A DNA stretch of 55,882 nt, from assembly GCA_015068225.1 (NCBI GenBank), contig SVKX01000009.1:1-55882 (forward strand). The letters run 5' to 3'. This DNA comes from Oscillospiraceae bacterium. GTDB lineage: Bacteria > Bacillota > Clostridia > Oscillospirales > Oscillospiraceae. A program made the translations under genes and the position numbers. Within the stretch, counting starts at the first letter, position 1. Each line of letters begins with the position of its first letter. Shown piece after piece: positions 49,698 to 55,882 of this stretch. The notes under the pieces are model-generated. The model did no database searches, was not told where the DNA came from, and saw only the letters and a program-made list of their open reading frames with translations.

Positions 49698-50945
49698 TCA
49701 TTTCGCTTTATGCTTCAATTCGACCCGGTTTCCGGGCAGACGCAGAACAAGGCCCTTGATTTCCAGCATGGTCAGCGCCACAGAAACCGCTCCTGCAGAC
49801 AAGCCGGTCTGGGCGATCACCTCGTCCACCAGCATAGGCGCTGTCAGCAGTTCCACGATCCGGCGCTGACTTTCCGGCAGCTTGGAAAGCACGCTCACTA
49901 AGTCACTATAGTGCGGCTTTTCTTCCTTGTCAATGGGTTTTTTCACTTTTTTCCTGTCGACTGTCGGTTTTTTTGTGGGAGAAAGTGGCTTTTGCGCAAC
50001 TTTGGGCGCATCTGTTTCCCAAGCCTCGAGGGTGGACATAGGAGGATTCTCCTTCATTGGACGAACCCTTTGGGGATACAGCGCTTCATATTCTCCCACA
50101 ACATCCCAGCCGTTGCGAACAGGGATCGCGCCTTCGCGAAGCAGCGCGTTGCTGCCCACAAAGCCTGCCATGTCCACATTACCCGGCACTACAAATACAT
50201 CCCGTCCCTGCTCTGCCGCCTGTCTGGCGGTGATCAGAGAGCCGCTGCGCTCCGGTGCTTCGATCACCACAACGCCGTTACTCAGACCGCTGATGATCCG
50301 GTTACGCTTGGGGAAATTCCACTTGTACGGCGGCGTTTCCGGCGGAAATTCGGTAAGCAGACAGCCGCCGCTGCGCACCACATCCTCAAACAGCTGGCGG
50401 TTACACTTGGGATACACCACATCCGCGCCAAAGCCAAGAATGCCAACCACAGTACCTCCGGCAAGCAGTGCGCCCTCCATAGCCTTCCCGTCAACGCCGT
50501 CGGCTATGCCGGATACGATCTGCCCGCCGCAGGATGCCATCTGATAGCCCATGCGCATGGCAATATTCAGCCCGTAAACAGAAGCCTTTCTGGTGCCTAC
50601 TGCCGCGATTACCGGCGCATCATCCATCTCTGGGATCTGCCCTTTATAATACAAGACCATAGGCGGGTCAATGATATTCTTCAGCCTTTGGGGATAAGCC
50701 ACATCCTGATATGTACAGACAGAAATGCCCCGGTCTACACATTGATTCAATATTCTCTCCGCCTCAGAAAGGTCCTTGTCAAGAAGGGCCTCCTGCTCCG
50801 CGGCGTTCAGATCCTCTGTCTGCGCCAAAGCCTTTTTATCCGCAAAATACACATCCTCCGGATCTGCAAACACTTCCAGAAGTCTGCGCTTTTGCCGGTC
50901 GGTCAAAGACGGGCGGGTCGCATACCAAATCCAATGTACCAGCAT
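49698..50945 (-). CDS. dprA: DNA-processing protein DprA
   Basis: 415 residues. It loads RecA on incoming single-stranded DNA in transformation. The Rossmann-like core has AAVGTRKASVYGLNIA, SGIADGVDGKAMEGAL, TEFPPETPPYKWNFPKRN and VVVIEAPERSGSLITARQA. A Lys/Pro-rich linker and a C-terminal winged helix (~345-415) follow. I choose ATG at 50945 with TGGAGAC upstream; the ORF start at 50987 lies inside the methyltransferase gene. Confidence 0.95.
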   Translation of the reverse strand: MLVHWIWYATRPSLTDRQKRRLLEVFADPEDVYFADKKALAQTEDLNAAEQEALLDKDLSEAERILNQCVDRGISVCTYQDVAYPQRLKNIIDPPMVLYYKGQIPEMDDAPVIAAVGTRKASVYGLNIAMRMGYQMASCGGQIVSGIADGVDGKAMEGALLAGGTVVGILGFGADVVYPKCNRQLFEDVVRSGGCLLTEFPPETPPYKWNFPKRNRIISGLSNGVVVIEAPERSGSLITARQAAEQGRDVFVVPGNVDMAGFVGSNALLREGAIPVRNGWDVVGEYEALYPQRVRPMKENPPMSTLEAWETDAPKVAQKPLSPTKKPTVDRKKVKKPIDKEEKPHYSDLVSVLSKLPESQRRIVELLTAPMLVDEVIAQTGLSAGAVSVALTMLEIKGLVLRLPGNRVELKHKAK

Positions 50946-50965
50946 TCTCTGTCTCCAGTCTATCT

Positions 50966-51718
50966 CTATCGGTTCGTCATCTGCCACATGACGATGGTGG
51001 CCGCCACTGCGGCATTCAGGGATTCGCAGTGGGGATTCATCGGTATGATCAGCTGCGCATTAGCGCTTTCCAGAATCTCCCGGCGAACGCCCTGACCTTC
51101 GCTTCCGATGACCACGGCCATCTGTTTCAAGTCCGTCTGCCGGATATCCTGCGCGCGGTCGGACAGCGCGGTCACACCAATGTCAATTCCCGCTTCCCGG
51201 AACGCGCAGCTGGCTTCCTGCCAGGTGGTCTGTACCGGCTCCCTGCGAAACACCGCGCCCATGGATGCCCGAACTGTTTTATGGCTGTAGGGATCCGCGC
51301 AACCCTCCAAAAGGGCCACCGGAATGTCCAGCGCATCTGCTGTCCGCAAAATGGTGCCTAAATTGCCCGGATCCTGAATACCATCCAGCAAAAGTATCCC
51401 TTTTTGGGGGTAAAACGCCTTTTTTTCCGGGATCCGGCACAGAAAGAGTGCCCCCTGGGGGGTCTGCATTGGAGAAATGGATGCCATCACATCCTCCGGA
51501 ACACGAATGCATTTTACCTGCTCCGGGAGTTCCACGTCCACCCCATCAGAGAGGATCACTGTATCCAGCCCCTGGCAATAACGTACCGCTTCCTGCAGAA
51601 GCTTTGTACCATCGGCCACAAAAAGCCCCGTTTCTTCCCGCTCTTTCCGGGAGGAAAGCAGCTTTCTGACCTGCTGCAGCAACGGATTTTTCCGGGCTGT
51701 AATTCTTGTTTCCATCAT
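50966..51718 (-). CDS. TrmH/SpoU family RNA 2'-O-methyltransferase
   Basis: 250 residues. An N-terminal substrate-binding domain (~1-90, KNPLLQQVRKLLSSRKEREETGLF in pieces) precedes the SPOUT knot with motif 1 LDGIQDPGNLGTILRTADAL, motif 2 VIGSEGQGVRREI and motif 3 IPMNPHCESLNAAVAATIVMW. It methylates a 2'-hydroxyl, probably in 23S rRNA; the target nucleotide cannot be read from the sequence. The start overlaps the ktrA stop. Confidence 0.95.
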   Translation of the reverse strand: MMETRITARKNPLLQQVRKLLSSRKEREETGLFVADGTKLLQEAVRYCQGLDTVILSDGVDVELPEQVKCIRVPEDVMASISPMQTPQGALFLCRIPEKKAFYPQKGILLLDGIQDPGNLGTILRTADALDIPVALLEGCADPYSHKTVRASMGAVFRREPVQTTWQEASCAFREAGIDIGVTALSDRAQDIRQTDLKQMAVVIGSEGQGVRREILESANAQLIIPMNPHCESLNAAVAATIVMWQMTNR

Positions 51719-52362
51719 AACCGCTGCACCGCCTCCAGCGCACGGCTGTCACCAAGGACTACCAGAATATCGCCGCTGCTCATTCGGAAATCCGCGGCAG
51801 GAGAAACCAGCACCTTACCTTCACGGCGGATGGCAATGATATTGACGCCCAGCTTTGCCCGCACATTCAATTCTACCAATGTGCTTCCCTGCCAACTGTC
51901 CGGAGCAGGTATTTCCAGAATGCCGTAGTCCTCAGACAGCTCAATATAATCCAGCACATTGGGGGTAGAAAGGCTTCTGGCCAGCCGCGCCGCGTTTTCC
52001 TGCTCTGGGATTACCACCCGGTCTGCGCCCAGCTTCTCCAGCACCCTGCGATGGGTATCATCGTGGGCCTTGCACACCACATAGGGCACGCCCAATTCTT
52101 TCATATTCATAGTGGCAAGCACTGAAGATGCCAAATTGTCGCCAATGGCAATGATGGCGCAGTCAAACTCCCGGATTCCCAACGCTTTCAGGACCTCCTT
52201 ATCCTGTCCGTCGCTGACAACCGCATGGGTCACATCGTTGGCGATCTCCTGCACCAATTCACTTTTGATATCCATAGCCAGCACCTCACAGCCCATACTG
52301 TGAAGCTGACGGGCAACCTCTTTGCCAAAGCGGCCAAGACCGATCACAACATAAGATTTCAT
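51715..52362 (-). CDS. ktrA: Potassium channel RCK subunit KtrA
   Basis: 215 residues, one RCK_N (VIGLGRFGKEVARQLHSMG) and one RCK_C domain (~135-215). It forms the octameric gating ring of Ktr K+ transporters; single-copy length fits KtrA/KtrC, not the doubled TrkA. RCK_C can bind c-di-AMP in Firmicutes and RCK_N ATP/ADP. It follows ktrB by ten bases. Confidence 0.94.
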   Translation of the reverse strand: MKSYVVIGLGRFGKEVARQLHSMGCEVLAMDIKSELVQEIANDVTHAVVSDGQDKEVLKALGIREFDCAIIAIGDNLASSVLATMNMKELGVPYVVCKAHDDTHRRVLEKLGADRVVIPEQENAARLARSLSTPNVLDYIELSEDYGILEIPAPDSWQGSTLVELNVRAKLGVNIIAIRREGKVLVSPAADFRMSSGDILVVLGDSRALEAVQRL

Positions 52363-52372
52363 GGTTTTCCTC

Positions 52373-53743
52373 CTAACCGATCAAAAGATTTGTATGGGCA
52401 TATTGATACCGTTCTTTCGCCTTATTCCCCATAAGGAATCCCAGACTGATGGTCAAAACACCCACCCTGCCGAAATACATATAGATCATAATTAAAATCT
52501 GCGCAGGAACACTCAACACCGGAGTGACACCGGCTGTCAAACCCACAGTTGCCAGCGCTGAAACTGCCTCGTAAAGTCCATCTGTAAAGCTGACCGGAGA
52601 GGTCGCGCTGATAAAGATACCACCAAACAGAGCAAGTCCCATCAAGACAGAAACGATCGTCATGGCATCCATCACTTGATTATCGGGAATGGTGCGCTTA
52701 AAGACGCAAACCATAGTCTTTCCCCGCATCCGAGACCACAAAAACAGCAACAACACCACCATGGTCACGGTCTTGACACCGCCGGCAGTAGAACCGGAGG
52801 AGCCGCCCACCAACATCAGGCACATAGTGATCGCCTTGCCCGCCTCTGTAAGGCCTGCCTGATCAAAGGATGCAAAGCCTGCTGTGCGAACTGTTACAGA
52901 CTGAAAGAACCCGTTTAGAATCTTCTGCGCCGGTGTCATTGGCCCGAGGGTAGCAGGGTTGTTCCACTCTAAAACACAGAAGGACAGCGCTCCGCCAAGG
53001 ATCAGCGCCGCCGTCATCAGCAGCACCAGCTTTGTATACACACTGAATTTCTTCCAGCTGTGAAGCCGCACCACTTCCTCCCAGACAAAGAAGCCCAGAC
53101 CGCCCACCACAACAAGGGCCATAAGGGTAATGCAAACCACTGGGTCTGTGTTGAATACAGCCACGCTTGTCCCCGGCGCCACAGAACCGAATATATCAAA
53201 TCCGGCATTGCAAAAAGCGGAAACCGCATGAAATACACCCCAGAAAATAGAGCGCTGCAAACCAAACTCCGGCAAAAACCGCAAAAACAGGATCATCGCG
53301 CCTGTAAGCTGGATACAAATACTCCCAATCAGTACCCATTTTTGCAGCCGGACAATACTTTCCATATCGCTGACGTTCAGCGCCTGAGCCATCAACATAC
53401 GCTGCTTTAGACCCACTCTGCGCCGCAGCATGAAAACAAAAAAGGATGCCACCGTCATAAAGCCAAGGCCGCCCAGTTCAATCAGGCCGAGAATAATCAT
53501 CTGACCAAAACCGCTCCACTGGGTCCAGGTATCAAACCGCACAAGCCCCGTTACACAGGTAGCGGAGGTGGCGGTAAACAGAGCATCCAGAAATCCACAG
53601 GACTCACCGCTGCGGGATGCCGCAGGTAACGTCAGCAGAAGCGATCCAATCAGGATGATCAGTGCGAACATAATGGCAATGATCTGCATGGGGGACAGCT
53701 TCAGCCGGCTTTTTGTCCGAAAAAAAGCTCGTTTTATGCGCAT
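52373..53743 (-). CDS. ktrB: Potassium uptake protein KtrB/TrkH family
   Basis: 456 residues with four pore repeats. Pore motifs are TATSATCVTGL, AFCNAGFDIFG, VRTAGFASFDQ and LVGGSSGSTAGGVKT. It moves K+ (Na+-coupled in known Ktr systems) across the membrane with KtrA. The size fits KtrB. It opens the cluster that runs to trxA. Confidence 0.95.
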   Translation of the reverse strand: MRIKRAFFRTKSRLKLSPMQIIAIMFALIILIGSLLLTLPAASRSGESCGFLDALFTATSATCVTGLVRFDTWTQWSGFGQMIILGLIELGGLGFMTVASFFVFMLRRRVGLKQRMLMAQALNVSDMESIVRLQKWVLIGSICIQLTGAMILFLRFLPEFGLQRSIFWGVFHAVSAFCNAGFDIFGSVAPGTSVAVFNTDPVVCITLMALVVVGGLGFFVWEEVVRLHSWKKFSVYTKLVLLMTAALILGGALSFCVLEWNNPATLGPMTPAQKILNGFFQSVTVRTAGFASFDQAGLTEAGKAITMCLMLVGGSSGSTAGGVKTVTMVVLLLFLWSRMRGKTMVCVFKRTIPDNQVMDAMTIVSVLMGLALFGGIFISATSPVSFTDGLYEAVSALATVGLTAGVTPVLSVPAQILIMIYMYFGRVGVLTISLGFLMGNKAKERYQYAHTNLLIG

Positions 53744-53800
53744 TTTCCTGCATCTCCCCTCTTTTTCATAAATCTACAGTTGTATTTTAATTTACCTTTT

Positions 53801-53828
53801 ATTATACCAATTTTCCGCTTGTTTGCAA
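53801..53828 (-). promoter_or_regulatory. Promoter of the ktrB-to-trxA cluster
   Basis: Minus strand -35 TTGCAA (53823-53828), 16 bases, -10 TATAAT (53801-53806) with an extended TGG. Confidence 0.75.
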
Positions 53829-53890
53829 GTGCCGATTTCTTTTGGACCTTTTGCACTGGTTTTCTCCATATTTTTATGCAATAAGCGGAT

Positions 53891-53919
53891 TTTACTTTTC
53901 AATTTATTTATGCTATACT
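53891..53919 (+). promoter_or_regulatory. Promoter of the adenine deaminase gene
   Basis: -35 TTTACT (53891-53896), 17 bases, -10 TATACT (53914-53919) with an extended TGC. Confidence 0.7.
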
Positions 53920-53947
53920 GGAAAAAATATTTCAGGAGGTGCTGATT

Positions 53948-55681
53948 ATGGGTTATCAGGAAAGCTGGTCCGGTAAGATCAACCGCAAGCTCATCAAAAA
54001 GCAGCATATCATCGACGTGGCTGCCGGACGGGTAAAGGCCGATCTTGTGCTGAAAAACGCCACCTATGTGGATGTTTTTTCCGGAGAGCTGGCCACGGAT
54101 GATATTGCCGTTGCCGAGGGTCTGATCGTGGGACTAGGCAGTTATTCCGGCGTCGAGGAAGTGGATATGACCGGCTTTATCGTCTGCCCCGGATTTCTGG
54201 ATGCCCATATCCATCTGGAATCCAGTCTGGTCAGCCCTGCGGAATTTGCCCGCTCTGTCCTCCCCCATGGCACTACCACCGTCATTACAGATCCTCATGA
54301 GATCACCAATGTGATGGGTGAAAGTGGCATCGACTATATGCTGGCCGCCACAGAAGGACTACCTGTGGATGTGCGGTTTATGCTCCCATCCTGCGTTCCC
54401 GCCTCTCCCATGGATGAAAGCGGCGCGGAGCTGGACTATCGGGATATCGACAGCTATTTTACCCACCCACGGGTGCAAGGTCTGGCAGAAATGATGAATT
54501 TCCCCGGTATTATTGCCGCCGATGGCAGCACCGTGGCGAAGATCGTGGCCTCTCAGGCTCATCACAAAAAGATCGACGGTCACGCCCCCGGCCTGCAGGG
54601 CAATGACCTGAACGCCTACATTGCCGCCGGTGTTTACTCTGACCATGAGTGCTCCGATCTGGAGGATGCGCTGGCAAAGCTGAAACGGGGCCAGTTTATC
54701 ATGATCCGGGAGGGCACTGCCGCCAGAAATCTGGAGGCGCTGATGCCCCTGATCCTGTCAGAAAAGCTTTTTGACCGGTGTATGTTCTGCACCGACGACA
54801 AGCACCCCAATGACCTTTTGGAAAAAGGGCATATCGACTATATTTGCCGGGAAGCTGTCCGCATGGGCGCAGATCCCATCCGCACTGTGCAGGTAGCCTG
54901 TCTGCACGCGGCCCGGTATTTCCTGCTGAACAATCGGGGCGCCATTGCTCCCGGATATCTGGCAGATTTTGCCATTGTAGACGATTTGAAGGATTTTCAC
55001 GTCCGCACCGTTTACAAAAAGGGTGTCCGGGTCTATCACGACGGCATTGTTGCCGATTTTGAAAAGCCCCCGATCCCCGCCTATCTGGAAGATCGCGCCC
55101 ACGATACCTTCCACTTACCGGTTTTGAAGCCGGAGGATTTTGCCGAACCCCGCCGCAAGGCTGTCATCGGCATGGTCGAGGGCCAGATCATTACTGAAGA
55201 CCGGGGCTACGCAGACGGCATCGATGTGCATAAGGACATTTTAAAAATGGCCGTCATCGAACGGCACAAAAACACCCGCCACATCGGCATCGGCTATTTG
55301 AGCGGCTATGGCCTGAAATCCGGCGCTGTTGCCACATCCGTTGCCCACGACAGCCACAACATTATCTGCGTAGGCTGTTCCGATTCGGATATGGCATATG
55401 CGGCCAACCGGGTAGCAGAAAACAAGGGCGGAATCGTGGTGGTAAAGGACGGCACTGTGCTAGCGGAGCTCCCTCTGGAGATCGCGGGCATCATGAGCGA
55501 CCAGCCTCTGGTGCAGGTGAATCAGGCGCTGGAGAATGCCAAAGCCGCCGCCCACGCTCTGGGTGTGGGCACAGGTATCGACCCCTTTATGACTCTGTCC
55601 TTTATGAGCCTTCCGGTGATCCCCACCCTGCGGCTGACCACCCGGGGCGTGATCGATGTAAATACCCAGCAATTTATCTAA
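53948..55681 (+). CDS. ade: Adenine deaminase
   Basis: 577 residues, amidohydrolase superfamily AdeC type. It deaminates adenine to hypoxanthine. The metal site has CPGFLDAHIHLESSLVSP and TTTVITDPHEI; others are VYSDHECSDLEDAL, FCTDDKHPNDL and, near the C-terminus, VAHDSHNIICVG. Start MGYQESW follows AGGAGGT with eight bases. There is no purine riboswitch in the short leader. It is monocistronic. Confidence 0.97.
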   Translation: MGYQESWSGKINRKLIKKQHIIDVAAGRVKADLVLKNATYVDVFSGELATDDIAVAEGLIVGLGSYSGVEEVDMTGFIVCPGFLDAHIHLESSLVSPAEFARSVLPHGTTTVITDPHEITNVMGESGIDYMLAATEGLPVDVRFMLPSCVPASPMDESGAELDYRDIDSYFTHPRVQGLAEMMNFPGIIAADGSTVAKIVASQAHHKKIDGHAPGLQGNDLNAYIAAGVYSDHECSDLEDALAKLKRGQFIMIREGTAARNLEALMPLILSEKLFDRCMFCTDDKHPNDLLEKGHIDYICREAVRMGADPIRTVQVACLHAARYFLLNNRGAIAPGYLADFAIVDDLKDFHVRTVYKKGVRVYHDGIVADFEKPPIPAYLEDRAHDTFHLPVLKPEDFAEPRRKAVIGMVEGQIITEDRGYADGIDVHKDILKMAVIERHKNTRHIGIGYLSGYGLKSGAVATSVAHDSHNIICVGCSDSDMAYAANRVAENKGGIVVVKDGTVLAELPLEIAGIMSDQPLVQVNQALENAKAAAHALGVGTGIDPFMTLSFMSLPVIPTLRLTTRGVIDVNTQQFI

Positions 55682-55691
55682 GCAGCATAAA

Positions 55692-55726
55692 GGCGCACTG
55701 CAAACAATCTGCAGTGCGCCCTTTTT
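55692..55726 (+). terminator. Terminator of ade
   Basis: An 11-bp stem (55692-55702 with 55710-55720), seven-base loop, then CTTTTT. Confidence 0.9.
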
Positions 55727-55882
55727 CTTATTGGTTATCCAGTGGCTTCATTGTGGGGAACGCATCTTAGGGCTTTTCTTGCCCCCTTATCGTTACGATT
55801 GTTTGCCTTCTCGCCGTAAATCCCGGTAGTGCCTATTCATTGCCCTCTCTCCGTCCCTAATGCAAACTAAGGGATGGAGAAC
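55727..55882. other. Unassigned right end
   Basis: No gene, RNA or repeat is recognised here. On the minus strand a 15-codon ORF (MNRHYRDL...) with a GGAGAGAGG-like site is visible, but it is too short to support. Confidence 0.3.

Noticed and set aside
53744-53947. Purine riboswitch before ade
   Set aside because: The leader between the -10 box and the start codon is under 30 bases, too short for the aptamer.

Overview
The window looks like a chromosomal segment of an anaerobic, endospore-forming Clostridia member, most likely Oscillospiraceae/Ruminococcaceae-like. The pointers are several sporulation genes (dpaA/dpaB, spoVAD, spoVAE, spoIIR), an anaerobic ribonucleotide reductase activase, a type III glutamine synthetase, AddAB instead of RecBCD, IreB, GGAGG-type ribosome binding sites, and many sigma-A promoters with 16-18 bp spacing. 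No phage, IS, CRISPR or tRNA was found. The organism is inferred from gene content only.

Layout. 1-480: two tandem sigma-A promoters firing leftward into what looks like a pre-16S rRNA leader, so an rRNA operon probably lies just beyond the left edge. 495-2482: a double zinc-ribbon protein, the long-form ribosome hibernation factor, and a DUF4364 protein. 2580-3904: dipicolinate synthase subunits A and B. 3950-7727: a phenylalanine-type T-box riboswitch in front of pheS-pheT. 7760-11446: an IreB-like protein, a small unknown protein, a secreted SH3b/NlpC-P60 hydrolase and a membrane-anchored polysaccharide deacetylase; a noncoding block with an imperfect 40-bp inverted repeat separates the last two. 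11466-13684: an acetyltransferase, spoVAD-spoVAE with a sigma-G-like promoter, and a tiny Asn/Gln-repeat protein. 13726-22111 (minus): addA, addB, spoIIR, ispE. 22251-27041: a DUF378 protein, then two divergently transcribed membrane proteins, one a zinc-ribbon/Big2 protein and the other a kinase-like protein with an extracellular beta-sandwich region.

27109-35279 is the centrepiece. One promoter, a short leader peptide with FFFGYYYFF control codons and competing RNA hairpins precede an eight-gene, tightly overlapping operon: aroF, tyrA, aroB, aroA, aroC, pheA, an aroE-aroK fusion, and aroQ. Together these encode every step from PEP plus erythrose-4-phosphate to chorismate and on to phenylpyruvate and 4-hydroxyphenylpyruvate. 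The leader reads as a classical ribosome-stalling attenuator responding to Phe/Tyr-tRNA charging. The same window also has a T-box for pheST, so phenylalanine supply is sensed by two unrelated RNA mechanisms.

35319-43974: GtrA, a LUD-domain protein, a class I/II aminotransferase (a possible last step for Phe/Tyr), a divergent type III glutamine synthetase, a Na/Pi-cotransporter family protein, dUTPase, NrdG-like activase and a PAP2 phosphatase. 44097-53743 (minus) is a long housekeeping cluster read as ktrB, ktrA, an rRNA/tRNA 2'-O-methyltransferase, dprA, topA, trmFO, plsX, rnc, trxA. It is largely start-stop overlapped behind one good promoter. 53948-55681 is adenine deaminase. The last 156 bases hold nothing I recognise.

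Starts were chosen by ribosome binding site and family alignment from memory; no database search was possible.
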